Notes: generated by a model not told the origin, from the sequence alone. A stretch of 64,000 nucleotides of DNA from Lates calcarifer (GCF_001640805.2 NC_066845.1:18850307-18914306), one strand, 5' to 3'; positions 12,720 through 25,281 are shown, counted from the stretch's first letter. Translations and numbers: made by a program.

Positions 12720-12960
12720 TGTGAGATGGCTATCTGGGGCCATACATCAGGCCCAGTGTGGCAGTGAGCCCGTGTAATTATCAGGTCTCAATGGGACGCT
12801 GTGTTATTTTTGCCCAGGGTGAGATGCTTATCTGGCCCTGTCAGCAGCCACCTGGATGGATGAGCCTTGCTCCTCAGAGCACTGACTCACCTTCCCTGTG
12901 CACCAAAGACAAACTGGCCAACTTCTCTCATGCAGGCCACAGCAACCTCTGCTAACATAC
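12720..12960. promoter_or_regulatory. candidate conserved non-coding element
   Basis: A repeat-free block of balanced composition containing GTGTAATTATCAGG (homeodomain-type TAATTA), AATGGGACGCTG and GATGCTTATCTGG (GATA-type core). The 65-codon plus-strand frame at 12758-12955 has no recognisable motif. The enhancer idea rests on texture alone. Confidence 0.3.
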
Positions 12961-13494
12961 AAGACAAATCAGCTCTGCCAAGAGAGTGAGTCTCAGAGAG
13001 CCAAGCCTGGAGAGTAAATGACTGCATTAGTGCATGGAGACTGATATACCAATCTGATATTGACTTTTAATTAAAATTTAACAGCTAATCAACATAATCC
13101 ATCTCTGATTAGAGCAATGCAGAATGGCATTATTACAGGGATTTAACCTGCATGAATAAAAGAAACTTAAATAAATTCTCTTTCTTTTTGTTTCCATGGT
13201 TATAGTATTATTATTGTTTTTATTATTTAAATATGATTACATTTTTAATCATTTAAAAACCTATGTGTGGTGGTCTAAATTGTGTTTCTTTTCTATCCTC
13301 TGAGTGGTAAAGACTGAATTAGACTGACCATATAACAGAATTCATATTTTAATGCAAGATTTATGATTTTATTCTTCAGTACTAGAAATGCACATATTGT
13401 GACCACATTAAAAAGAAGAACCAACCTAAACAATGCTGAAATAATAATATCAGGTGTGTGTTCAAAAGACATTTTTAACCTGTTTACAGTCTTA

Positions 13495-13795
13495 GTTTAG
13501 CATGTAAGCATGCTAACATGTTAACTATCACTATAAACAAAGTGAGGCTGTTGGGAAGGTATTTGGAAAAAAAAACAAACAAACAAAAAAAAAAAATGTA
13601 ATATTGGAGAAATCAAAAGAGAATTAATTTTAAACCACAAAAATGAACCTCAGATGTTAAGATACCACAGCTGTCTTCATCTTGGGAACATGAATATCTC
13701 TTCAAAATCACATGGTAATCCATCCCATAGTTGTTGGAATATTTCACTCTGGAGCAAAATGGCTGACCAATTCCCATCTTAGAGCCATGTGGCTA
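13495..13795 (+). mobile_element. fish interspersed repeat copy, degenerate
   Basis: Starts with the 'AGCATGCTAACATGTTAAC' motif and ends with CATGGTAATCCATCCCATAG then GTTGTTGGAATATTTCACTC, both landmarks of the family also present at 9.2 and 15.5 kb. An A-rich tract at 13568-13597 splits the middle. Confidence 0.55.
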
Positions 13796-14099
13796 ATGTG
13801 GCTGTTAGAGATTTTGAGACTGAAGGCAGTTTTCAATTTCTGATTGTGGTTGCATTCTACTGAGACTTCTTCAAACAGTTACAATGGAATATGGACAACA
13901 TTTTGAACTATATGAGTGTGGCTGCTTATGGCACAAGCATCATTTAAGTGTCCATTGTCCTGTCATGCTGCATTATGGCATATCACTATATTGTATTGTA
14001 TTATTTCTGTCTGGTCTTAAATTGATTTCCATTTCAATGCAGCCTCTGGACCTGTTTGTGTATGAAGCCTGAAGTAGCATAAATGTGCTCTCATCAGCC

Positions 14100-15480
14100 T
14101 CAGACTACAATTTTGCTGGTGTGGGTGTTAGCTCACTGAGCTGAGAAGTCGTTTGTGAGCTGTTACACAGCAATAGTGCTGAAGTGTATTCTGCTGCCAG
14201 GCCATATTCATTTTTCATTGCAGAGCATCTTTGTTGAGCTTTATGCAAATGCTGTGGTAATTTAGGAAGTGCTCTGAAATGAATCTGCCTCTAAGCTATG
14301 CAAGATAACTTTTACTGGATAACGCAAACTGAGAAACACAAAGAACTCATATACAAATGCACACAACACAAATATACAAACATACGCAAATGCATGCACA
14401 GCAAACAGACACACCACATCTGTATGCAGTTGGCTGTGGCCGACTGTGCCTCTGGGCCATTTCCTATTATTTTTCACCCTGCAGTCTAGAGGCAAATATG
14501 AATTTATTTGGTCCAATGATCAAAAGATTAAAAATGTCAAGCTTGTTGAGTGTTTGGGACACACTGTTGGTGTGAGCATGATTTACAGCCAGGAAAAGCT
14601 TACAGAAAACTGTAGGACATTTTGATTGAAAAAAACAAAAAAAATATTGTTTGATAGTTAGCTTGCTGGTGGCATAAGGGTTTGATATGTCTCTCAGCAC
14701 CAAAACAGTAGCCTTTTATGACTGGCCTTATCCTCCTCCAAAGTCCTTTCCTGCACACTTCTCCCAGACTGTGTACCAGTCAGTGCTTTAAAGGTTACTT
14801 TAATTATGCAGTAAATGAGATCTGAAATAAACTATTCCTGTGATCACCTCCAAACACAGATGAATACTGGAGTTCAAAGAATGCCTCCACTGGGTTTCTG
14901 TTTGTGGATACATTTGTTATTTATTGCTTTAAAGATAAATGAAAAACAAAACTGAAAAGGAATTTATTGCACTAGTGATTCAAAACCATCTGTAGTGTTT
15001 TTTAGTTATTCTATTCTAAGACAGCTGTATCACAGTAATGGACCAGCATTTAAGAACACCAAACTGAGCTTGTATTTAATATAAGAATGTTGCAATGCTT
15101 TACTTTGACAAAACATCACATTGTGCTGCTTAACAGGCATGTTAGTGACCTGTCAATAACATAACTATTTGCTCTCCATGTATAAGGTTTAAGAGAAATA
15201 AAGAGATTAGAATTAAAGAAAGAAATTATTTCTAGCTTTGCCATATTGTTTTTCAAGCTGCTATCACCTAGTCAGTATGCATCTAAGTTTAACTTTAGCC
15301 TTTTAGGAATGTTTTTGACTGTTTTTGACTGATGTGTCATGAATAGAGAGGACCAAGACACTATAATTGGCAATGCTTTTCAAGGAAGAGGTGGTAAGGT
15401 CTACCCAAAAGTCACTCTTGTCTCTCTGTAAAAGAAAAAAGTGTTGGTATAGCTGGGGTCATCAATCCCTAAAAAAATCC
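14100..15480. other. unique AT-rich sequence
   Basis: Frames up to 84 codons overlap on both strands near 14.3-14.5 kb but owe their length to A-rich CACA-like text. No splice-bounded coding block or recognisable repeat body is seen. Confidence 0.5.
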
Positions 15481-15489
15481 CTAAGCTGG

Positions 15490-15935
15490 CAGCTCTGTGA
15501 GGCTGAGCCTTAGCATAGTGATGTTTTGAGCTAAATGCTACTGTCAGCATACTAACATGTTCACAGTGCCACTGCTAACATGCTGCTGTTTAGCAGGTAT
15601 AATACTGTTCACCATCTTTAGCATACCTACATTTGCCAGTTAGCACTAAGCATAAAGAACAGTGGCTGATGGGAATGCCATTAGTTTTACAGGTATTATG
15701 TTATCAACCAACATTTTAGAGCTAGAGGGAAAGTGAAGTGAAGAGATCACCAAGGTCATCAGGCTAAATCACTGGTAAACCTTCAATGTCTGCACAATTT
15801 TTTTGCAATCAAAGTATATTTTGTATATTTTGAGATATTTCTAAAGAAAAATTCTGTGGCACTGCAGAAAAAGGCCTCAAAGCCATTGCAATCATCCTCT
15901 GGGGACCATGACTGTTGGTGCATAATTCCATGACC
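15490..15935 (+). mobile_element. fish interspersed repeat copy
   Basis: Plus-orientation copy with CATACTAACATGTTCACAGTG, CTGATGGGAATGCCATTAG, AGATCACCAAGGTCATCAGG and TCATCCTCTGGGGACCATGA in the order I expect for this perciform family. Non-coding. Confidence 0.6.
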
Positions 15936-16689
15936 AAAGTGCTCTAGCATGGATAAAAAGTTATCACATTCACTATGGTAACATTGATCAAATCAATGTG
16001 ATTACTTTCACTCCAGTAGTGTAATCCCATTACATTCAACCACCACAAATACTCACCTGACACCTGCTGAGTGAAATGGATGTAATAGCATAACAGTAGC
16101 TTATTATTAGACAGCATTCTCGCTTCAGTTCAGAGGCTGGAATCAAAGGCACTTGTCTTTGAGGATCACTTTACATAAGTCAGTAGTACAAATGCGGTTA
16201 GTTTGTGATGTGAAGTACACTGCATGTTTTGAGATAGTATCAGGACTTTGTTTAATCTCTACCACAATGCAATATCAGAAATGAATCCTCCCTCTCATAC
16301 TTTAGAGTAAACAAACATCTCATTATGAAACTCATTACAGTTGTATTACAGCAACTATGAGCTTAGTGTGAATGGCATGTGTTCTACTTGCTGTCTTTCA
16401 GTTCATTTAAAATGTTAATGAAAATTTGAATTTGAATGACAGGAAACATCTGCTGTCAAACTAGCATCATTTTTAAGCTAAAAACACCACAACTATCAAC
16501 AACAAAACAAAGAAAAACTCAATTAATGAAAGGGGTTTCTTAACTTAATTATAGGTATTGTTTGCACATGTGCACACACATATACAAAATGCGTGTTATC
16601 CCTGTTTTCTGCTGTATAACTTAGAAGAATTGAGTACTACAGTGACACTCAGTATTGTTGCATTTCTTTGCTTTTAACCAGTCCATTAG

Positions 16690-17010
16690 TCCCAGATAAC
16701 CTCTGCCTGGTGAACCCTAGCAGCTTAAAACCCTGTGACCCCGCCCTTGACCTTTGCCCCGACCCCCTCCACCTTACCCCCTGCTCGGTCCAAGAAGAGG
16801 CCACTGAGAAGAAGTGGGTGCTCTCCCAGTGCCTCGGAGGAAGCTAGGGTTACTGGAGCATATGGATTCATTAACAAATATCTGTCTGTTTGCTGCAGTA
16901 ATGAGTAAGGCAGCAATTTGAAGTTGAGTCGCCTGGAATTTAAACTGGCCGGACAGGCTGCTGGTGTCAATCAAAAGTCGAGGTTCACCAGCAGGGCATC
17001 TCCAGTCTAC
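16690..17010. promoter_or_regulatory. candidate regulatory block with GC box and DR1 site
   Basis: A repeat-free block, GC-rich in its left half, with CCCCGCCC (GC-box type) followed at once by a nuclear-receptor site, then a segment rich in TTAA/ATTAA cores near CATATGGATTCATTAAC. Two overlapping minus-strand frames (16725-16974) look incidental. The combination suggests an enhancer or promoter, but no TATA box, start site or exon is visible. Confidence 0.35.
16748..16760 (-). promoter_or_regulatory. DR1 nuclear-receptor motif (HNF4/RXR-type)
   Basis: On the minus strand this reads GGGGCAAAGGTCA, the textbook direct repeat spaced by one base bound by HNF4, COUP-TF and RXR-PPAR dimers. It matches the consensus at every position. 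Whether it is used cannot be told from sequence. Confidence 0.45.
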
Positions 17011-17169
17011 CTGCCTCCATCACCACTAATACTCATATAGCCATGGGTGAGGGTGTTCCATATAAGCCATAGACACAGTGGAATGATAGACCCTCATAGA
17101 TGAAGGGTCAGGGGAATGAGAGGAGAGACACATGGGGCTCTTACACCCCCTTCTGGCCAGGGATTGCAA

Positions 17170-18030
17170 CACCAGGATTTTTGCACCAGTTAATTAGTGT
17201 GTGTTACCAAGTCAGAACTGTAAAAATGTATGTCTTTTTGAGGTATTTCTTACCATTATAAGTTCTTTTTAAAAATACATATAAGTAATTATTTTTTTGC
17301 TTTGCAGGTTTTTTCATTCCATGCCACACACTCCTTAAAAACAGTTTGGTTACCTTTAGTGCCCAGCAGTTTAAACAGTGATCTGTTATGATGCAAAACT
17401 ATATGGTGTCTGGTATTCAAAACCTGGATTGTGCATCACTAGACTGTGTTGCATTGCACTGTCAGCAGACTTTTTGGGATTGTGACCCCTGGTCACTGGT
17501 TATACAATAGGTCAGTTGCAACCAAAGAATTGCTTTCAAAAGATTGTCTTCTTTGCTTAATATAGGCCTAAAAACATAGTGTAGCATTGTGTAGCAGAAG
17601 CATTTTTTTCTATTCTGCATTCCTGTTGATGTAGAAGTTTTTTAGGATTGAGAGTTTTACTCATAATTACAGTTTATTAATCCATAATGGGTGCAATGAG
17701 AGAATCTGTAATTGCTGCTTCTTATTCTTGCAATGGAACAAAAAGTAGAATTGACAGTTTGTGTTAGATTTATTCCATGTGACATGCAGTAGCACCTGTA
17801 AACCAAACAGTTTTAGCTCTTATCAAATTTTGCCATTCAATTTTTTTTGTAATAAAACCTCAGTAAAATCAGTATTCCATTCTATATTATATTCATACTA
17901 AATTTACAACTTAATCTCTTTGAATCAAGCTTTTGCTGTGTAGAATTCTGCACACACAGTTTCCAACACAAACACATTAGAAGTGATTAGATATTAAGTG
18001 TGACCCTGAGTTATGTTGTGGAACAGCTGT
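17170..18030. other. unique AT-rich sequence
   Basis: Nothing supportable: no long frames, no tandem repeats, no recognisable mobile-element ends. Confidence 0.5.
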
Positions 18031-18284
18031 ATAACACGCAATATTGTTGTGCTGCAGTGAAGTGAAGCTTGTTCAGCCTGTCAGCTGAGCTCAGGACGGG
18101 AAGCCAGAGCGTTTCATCTCAGCATTGAAAGACGGACGAGTAGACAGATGGGCAGACTGATGGAGGGGCTGATGGAGCATGGTGTCCAATGAACCATCGA
18201 GCCAAACTAGTCCTGCTTTTTAAGTCAACTGATGCATGCTGGTGCTGATCTGGACCCCTGCTAGCTTGAGTCTGATTCTGTGTG

Positions 18285-18345
18285 CATGTAGACTCACTTG
18301 TAAGTTGCTCTGGGTAAAAGTGTCTGCCGAATGGGTAAATTTATA
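18285..18345 (+). mobile_element. conserved LINE/SINE 3' tail fragment
   Basis: CACTTGTAAGTTGCTCTGGG followed by TAAAAGTGTCTGCCGAATGG is a very widespread fish 3'-tail motif, shared by L2/CR1-type LINEs and the SINEs that use their machinery. The body upstream is too diverged to identify. A short dead fragment. Confidence 0.6.
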
Positions 18346-19164
18346 TGTAGATTTGTGTCTGAGAAAACAGCCTGTACATTTGTGTTTGAATTTGTGAACA
18401 TACATGCATCAGTATTTACCAGATTCTGAGTGTGATTCTGGGGTGTACACGCTCACATATCTGTACATAGAGCTTCTGGCCTGCTTCTATGTGTGAATGA
18501 ATGTGCGTGTGTTTATTTGGTGTGCTATCTGATCAAAGCTCTGTTAAGCCTTGGGGAGTCCAGCATCTCCACATAGCCTTGGAGCTGGAGTGGCAGCCTT
18601 TGCAGAATAAGAGTAAATAGCTAAGGGCAACAAGTATCTCGATCTGGAAAACAGATAGCAGCTGTGAACGGGGATTCTGACTCATAGCGTCCTATCAGAT
18701 AAACTGGACATGTGGTGCTAGCAGGGGACATAATGCAACATGAAGCCCAGACTTTGTAGCTTTGTGGATTTCTATGGTTTGTTTAGCAGAACAGCTTGAC
18801 TTAGGCAGAAGTTAGTGTTGTTAGTGTGCCCATAATCTGATGTAATGGATATTAAACAATTTGTCTGAGTCATGTTTATTGTTAAATTAATCCATTTTAC
18901 ATAGTCTGTCTGTGGAGAGACCTCAGCCTGACTTAAACTTTCAGTTATGCATATGTTTATTTTTAAGTTAACTTTTGTATAAAAAGTTATGAAAAGCTCA
19001 TTTTTCATGTGTAAGGTAAAGTCTTTAAAAATTCACACAAACAAAAAAACAAACATGTGGAATGTGTTTGAAGCTATTGCTGCTGTACTGTTATGCTGTT
19101 TCATCCTATTTACACACTTAAAACCCTTATAAGGGATGTGTATGCCAGTCTGTAACAGAGCTGA

Positions 19165-19204
<40 letters not shown>
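19165..19204. repeat. compound (CT)12(CA)8 microsatellite
   Basis: Uninterrupted CT units pass directly into CA units, a junction typical of compound fish microsatellites. Confidence 0.95.
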
Positions 19205-20084
19205 TGCCCATGGGCAGTTTTACTCCTAACTTAAATGTTGTTGGACTGTGAAGGAAATACGTGCAAGAAAAGGGGGAGAAGAAACATTCTGTGCAATAGA
19301 AAGTGGTGATGGTGGTGAACTATGGCTTTGCAGTGCGAAATGTCTTTGTGCACTATTACAACAAAGAAGATTAATGAGTCTTCTAGCAGCTAAAACTGAC
19401 CAGTCAAACCTCTTTCAGTGACCACATGGTATTTCCATAGTTTTCTTTCTGCACTCTAGCTTTGCTTATGGCATAGTTCTGTGATAAAAGCACCCATGAT
19501 GGGACATTGGATTTTAATTATTTCTCAAAGGCTATATATAATGGTATAATGGTTTCTTTTAGGGAAACTTAGCCACCACTGTCCCCCTGCATAATTTGAA
19601 CACTCTCATAGATATAGTGGCTCCATGTGTAAGCTCCATAGCTGGATCCCCTTAATGCAAAAACAAGCTGAAGGAAACAACCACTCAGCCACTTGATGCT
19701 CATTTATTTTTTCTTAAATTGAGAATTTTTACTCTCCCACGACTTAATAATTGACTGCACCATTGTGACTATGCACCACTGAAACACTAATGTTTTGAAA
19801 TATTCATATTTCACACTGTGAATGAGGTTGCGTTGTCCCTGTAATATGTTTGTGGCTCATATGCTCAAACCTGGGTGATACAAGGTCAACGTCCAATGAG
19901 GATCCATTCAAACTCCTGATCACACTTGAATTAAACCCTCAGGGCCAGTCATATCTTTTAAAACAATTATCACATGGCAGGTCGGAACAGGTCCTCAAGG
20001 CACATAAAAATAGATCATCCCATAATGTTGTAAGGAAAGCTTGTTGAGTTCCTGGTGTTGCTGTGCTGTAGGTCAGAGATGAAT

Positions 20085-20575
20085 GGTTAATGTCACACTA
20101 GGATACACACTCTGCATCAATCCTGCGCTGTGAGTCACTGGCCGTGGCCCGGCCAAACTAAACCAAATATTTCATCTACAATGTAAAACACGCTTGCAGC
20201 CATAAACACGCTTCAAAACGTGGTGGGCCACGGCCTGAAAAATGATTTTAACCATAACCGTAAGCGTTCTCTTTCTGTGAGTGTTTATTTATGTAGATTG
20301 GATAGAGTGGCGTATAATTATTCCAGCACTGCCAATGTCTCCTTTTATTTATTCTTCCTTTCCTTTCCTATGCAGGGATGAATATTGTCTTGGGATGAGG
20401 GAAAACAAGAAGCACACATCTATCTTTAGACACACACTGGCCACTCGTGCATGTATCTGATTACTGGTTCTAATTATTTGAAAGTTCCTCTGCAGTGAAA
20501 AGTCCTGAAGGGTGACTTTAATAGCGTTGAGTGTATATTCCAACTATTAATTACAGCTCTCAGATCTAAATTCGG
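20085..20575. promoter_or_regulatory. candidate conserved non-coding element
   Basis: About 490 bp without simple repeats. It holds locally frequent CpG, a spaced inverted repeat (GGCCGTGGCC at 20140-20149, GGCCACGGCC at 20226-20235), twin AACACGCTT motifs, TAATTATT and TAATTA cores. The 64-codon minus frame inside has no protein features. The texture resembles vertebrate developmental enhancers; this is inference. Confidence 0.35.
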
Positions 20576-20597
20576 TCCATTTGGAATTTAATGAAGA

Positions 20598-20643
20598 GTG
20601 TGTGTATGCGTGTGTGTGTGTGCGTGTGTGTGTGTGTGTGTGT
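20598..20643. repeat. imperfect (TG)n microsatellite
   Basis: TG units interrupted by TATG, CG and CG; the CG breaks suggest T-to-C substitutions within an originally pure tract. Confidence 0.9.
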
Positions 20644-20777
20644 ATTTGTGTATTTACAGACTGTGCTTGAACATGCTCGGAGTGTTGGGAGTGTTTTTGA
20701 TGCAGAAAGTTGAACTGTCTTATCATTTTTTTAATGTGTGAGTGTGTGTAGGCTAGACTGGCAGTCTGAGCATTGCT

Positions 20778-20810
20778 CTATGTGTGTGTGTGTGTGCATG
20801 CGTGTGTATT
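20778..20810. repeat. short imperfect (TG)n repeat
   Basis: A second TG tract about 140 bp downstream of the first, broken by CATGCG. Confidence 0.8.
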
Positions 20811-21026
20811 TTTCCATTTCCCCTCCTGCCTTTAAATAAGAGCAGTGCCACTGAGCTGTTTGTTGGCTCAAGGTTTCTGCAGTGGTAATGATGCATGGAG
20901 AATGATGTGGGCTGAACTGGAGACTGGGAGGCCTGCGCACCCTGGCCTTTCTGAAGTTACATTTAACCCAAGCAAAAGGCTTCAAAGACTGCCAAGAAAA
21001 CTGAGTGTGTGTGTGTCTGTGAGCAG

Positions 21027-21042
21027 TTTTTTTTTTTTTTTT
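21027..21042. repeat. poly(T) tract, 16 T
   Basis: Sixteen T residues next to a GTGTGT stretch. It could be the A tail of a minus-strand retroposed copy, but no body is recognisable. Confidence 0.85.
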
Positions 21043-21049
21043 AATCTTA

Positions 21050-22300
21050 AATGTCAAAATATCCATATTCTGGCTGCCCTTCTTTCAAGTACGAATCCAG
21101 AATGGTTTTATTCAGTGGGCTGAATTAAAGCTGTTAAAAAAACTATTAGGCACACAGAGGGAGTGTGTCTGAAGTGAGAACATTATGTTTTCAGCTGGTT
21201 ATGGCACACTGTGCAGCATCACAGATTTTAACCAAAGTCGTGACCATCACAGAGCAGCAAAGTTTGGGGAGTTATTTAACATACAAACTGGAGGACTTTG
21301 GCTGAAAGAAGCATCAATTTATTGTGATTTTTATGAGAAAAAACTGAGTGATTCACACAAATAATTGTCTTGTCATTGGAATTCTATGTCTCATATTAGG
21401 CAGCCTTAAACTGTCTAGCACAATGGTTGTCAACATGAGGGACTGTTTGAGGTTGAGAGAGAATATCCAGGATTAAATCCTCCAAATTAAATGAAAATAC
21501 AGTTCATTGACCCCTACCCTCTGACACCACACACAGGAACAACGATTTGCCACAGATGAAATACAAGATAAATAAATAAATAACCCTGTCATAAAGTGAG
21601 TGTGCTATGGTTAAAAAAATGGTTGGGATTAGGCACAAAACCAACTTTCTCATGGTTTGGATTTGTGTAGGACAGACTTCTTAGTGTCAAATATTTTGTC
21701 AACCTATTCATCCACCCTGACCTCTTCTATACACAGACTTTGTTGCGTTACTTTGTCCACTTTACGATAAAATGTAATTATGGTTAATAATGAACTCATT
21801 TATGGGATTGTTTTTTCTTATTTGAAGAAACATTGGGAAAAAGCCAATTTTCAGGAAAATTTGTTTTTCTTTCCAAACCCTTTAATCCTCTAGTGTCACT
21901 TCAGATTTAACTGTGGACCCCTTGTTGGGTCCAGACCCCCAGGTAGGAACTAACTGACTGGGTAACACACTGAATTCCATAGAAAAAAGGGAAAAAGTGA
22001 GAATGACTGTTCCATATGAATTTAACCATAAAATGAATAAATAATTCTGTGTGTATGAGCTTGACTTGTAAACTGAAATCCAGTCAGATTGGAAGGCTAC
22101 TTTTGATTTGACTATCTCCCTAAAAATTGCAGTTAATCTAGTGATTGATTGCCATTGAATTTTATCTGTGAACAACATCTGTTTAACAACAACAGTGTTT
22201 AGACTACTGAAAACCTAAGCATGTATACTTCTGACCGTACTGATGAGACAAGCTCCATCCTTCATCAACAACAACATCCCCTCCCAGTTAAAAAGAAGAG
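21050..22300. other. unique AT-rich sequence
   Basis: No gene, RNA or identifiable repeat. The 98-codon minus-strand frame at 21882-22178 has no recognisable motif and no convincing splice boundaries. Confidence 0.5.
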
Positions 22301-22323
22301 TCACCATTTGTCTCAGGGACTGT

Positions 22324-22368
22324 GTCTGTGTGTTTGTGTGTGTGTGTGTGGGGGTGGGGGGGTGGATT
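22324..22368. repeat. GT tract passing into G-rich tract
   Basis: TGTG units followed by GGGGGTGGGGGGGTGG, giving a G-rich plus strand with several runs of five or more G. It inflates the overlapping plus-strand frames here, which are not credible genes. Confidence 0.9.
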
Positions 22369-22774
22369 GTCCTTGTTTGTCAGAGGGCAGGGAAAATGGC
22401 TGTGATGTTGTGGGACTCACAGGTGTGTCGGGAGTTGAAAGCATCAGACGTCTGAGTCCGTGGCGTGGGGCCCCTGATATGGTGGTGAAATGCCTCGTTT
22501 AGCAGCGCGAAGGGCCTGACATTAGAGAGGGTGATGACAGTAACAGTTAGCAGGGTCAGCTGCACTTCAACATGCACAAGACTGGGAGAGAGAAGAGCAG
22601 CTGGATGAATGTGAAAAGCCTATTAAAGTATACCTAATGTTAGAATTGCTTAAACATAATTCACTTATGGAACAAATAATATGGATAATAGAAATTGATC
22701 ATCTCATGACATATCAGCTCATTTTTGTGTTTCTGAAGTTTCTGAAATGTCTGTAAACTACATTTTATTATCAT

Positions 22775-22799
22775 GGGTTAGGGGTTAGGGTTAGGGTTA
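22775..22799 (+). repeat. interstitial telomere-like repeat (TTAGGG)4
   Basis: Four consecutive units: GGGTTA, GGGGTTA (one extra G), GGGTTA, GGGTTA. This is the vertebrate telomere unit inside the window. Short interstitial copies usually arise by end-joining repair or by telomerase acting at a break. Confidence 0.85.
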
Positions 22800-23420
22800 C
22801 ACTATGAAAACCAGCCCATCCTCATACCTAAAGACAAAATAGGGTGCTTGTAATTACTTTCCAAAGTGACCAATACAAGCATTTTCTGATTGACACCTAA
22901 ACATTAAACTGACCCTATTTTGGTATAATGAAATATAAACAAATTAAACAAATAAATACTTGAACTCAATACCACAGAACAGAACCTGTCAAGGTCTCTC
23001 CAAGTGAAAACAGAGTTGATTACAAGCTATTAATCTAATGGCTTGTGACTATGTTGAAGAGCAAGTTTCCTGATTACCTTTAAATAATGTCTAAGACAAA
23101 AGAGTGCCCTAGTGTAATGAACTTTAAAGAGCACCTAAGGTAATGGCATTATTAAAAGTTGCTGTCATTTCTGACACTGGATTTCAGCTGGCAGCTGCAT
23201 TAGCATGAATATTTTTTTCATGAATATGAGCTTAGATATCAGAAAAATTAAAATATTTTTTTCTACAAAGAAATTATATAGTAATAAGTAATATGAATCA
23301 GCTGTTAGCAGTTCTGTTTGATGCATACCACTGAATGTACTGGCAACTATCAATGACTTACTCTGATACTGAGGAAACTTAAAAACATGATGATTCTTAG
23401 GTGGGTTTATGGACCTTTTA

Positions 23421-23450
23421 TTTCCATGGATATAATGATATCCATGGAAA
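23421..23450. repeat. perfect 13-bp hairpin, 4-nt loop
   Basis: TTTCCATGGATAT, loop AATG, then ATATCCATGGAAA. The arms are exactly complementary. It is too short for a microRNA precursor and lacks the T run of a polymerase III terminator. Each arm holds CCATGG. Confidence 0.9.
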
Positions 23451-23459
23451 AGTGCAAGA

Positions 23460-25250
23460 ATTTAAAAATACATGCATCATGTCTGTATGTTCAGACTTGA
23501 CTTAAAGTAGCTTACATCAACTGCCTCCATGAGCTGTGTGTGCATCACTACCACTGCTTCTGTTGTTGTTGATCGTGTTGATAAGTGGACCTCACAACAA
23601 GTATCAACTTCCTGTTAGTTTTAGAATATCTGCATGCCACTGAGAATATTATTTTCCTGTTGAGTGAAAACAAGTTGAAAATGTCTCCCAACATCTTAAC
23701 AGTAGAAACCAAATCATCTGACAAAGGACCGAGAATCACTGCTGTCACTGGAAGTCATGATGTCTGGAAAATATGAGCACCAAGAGAAAATCATTCTGAT
23801 TGCTGAGAGAGCCTGACATAATCAGGGTTGTATTATATTTTTATAAACAGTCACAGACTTGCCATAGTAAGAAAGAAATGTGCTCAAGTGTTTCTGCTCT
23901 CTTCTATTCAGATGTCATAGTGTGCCCCCTGAAACTGAAGCAGCTAAAAGGAATTCAGCCATCATTTATTTTATTATTCACACCTGTACTTTTCCTGCTG
24001 TCACATATCAAAATATCTTCTGTGAAAAAAATGCTCAAGTAAAACTTCTTCCATTGTTGTCATACTGCTGTTTTCCTAAAGGTTCCAGTATGGATAAAGA
24101 TCAGGTTCCTTTAAGCGATAGAGGATGAGGGAAGTGTCTGGAAAAGGTAAGTGTTATGTGATGTATGTTCCAAGGAATGATGAAAAAAGTTGTCCTCTTC
24201 ACAAAACCTGCATGTCAAAATAAAACACAGTTCAGTGAGTGTGTGTCTCCCGACACTGCCATAGGCTACTAGTAAGTAAGCCAATAAGTGAATAAATTAC
24301 TTGCATTCATTTCTGATCAAGTGCCCTACATTTAAAAAGACCATCATACTGTATGATGTCCATTGGATACCCAGATGGATGTGGTGCAACAGAATCTATT
24401 TTTGTTGATCCTGTTTATTCAGTGTTTAATTTTTTTTAGCTGATTTGCTTTGGCAGAGAGTAGCTCTAGGTTGTTTCTGACCCCCAGCTGACCTCAGTTC
24501 ACTTGACATTGAATTATGTCTTGGTATAAATTTTAACTCTGATTTCGATTAGACTTGAAAGGATATCCCTTACATCCTGGTTTTAGCCTTTGTCTGGCTT
24601 TTCCCCTACAAGTTTATTTTGCAACAGAGCTACATTCATTTTTTCATCAAGGAAAGGCTAATGACATGCATGTCATTACTCTTGCAAAGATCATATCCAT
24701 CAGATTTGACAGTAAACAAAGAATAATTTTCTAGTTTTTTGGTAATCAACTTCTAGATATGCACAGCATACATAAGATTATTAATAATGTGCCCAAAGTA
24801 TTTCTGATAACCTTTGGAACTGGTTTGGATCTTAAGGGAATTTAAACCTGCACTTTATCCATTTTTGGTGTCTGCACACATATAGGGAGGATGTTAATGC
24901 AGGTGGAAAGGAGTAGTGTGGTTTCTCCCCAGACCAGAAGAGATTCATATGGATGCTTCAGCAGCAGAACAACTGTCATTGAATTCTCAAACAGTCACTG
25001 GAGGCAACAGGGGTGGGAAGGTCATTCTTACTGCATGGTTAGGCACACGCACGCACACAAACTCACACACAGGTGCTCATTGTTCAGTCAGGCTGCTATC
25101 AACCTTCACGCCTGGGGCTATGAATCAATTGGAGGGAGAGAGAGACTGAAAGTCAGAGAGAGCTCTTTAAAGTAAACAGGGGTGAGCAGGTCTCCTCTTT
25201 CTGGTCAGATTTATTGGACTGGCAGTCGACCCCAACTGTCCCATGCATGA
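23460..25250. other. unique sequence, no gene seen
   Basis: Several frames of 60-94 codons overlap on both strands without shared motifs. A CA-rich patch at 25045-25075 is the only simple repeat. No exon can be supported. Confidence 0.5.
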
Positions 25251-25281
25251 GTGAGCCAGGTGATCGGCCAGGGTGCAGGTG

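Noticed and set aside
23421..23450. microRNA precursor
   Set aside because: The stem is only 13 bp; pre-miRNA hairpins need roughly 30 paired bases.
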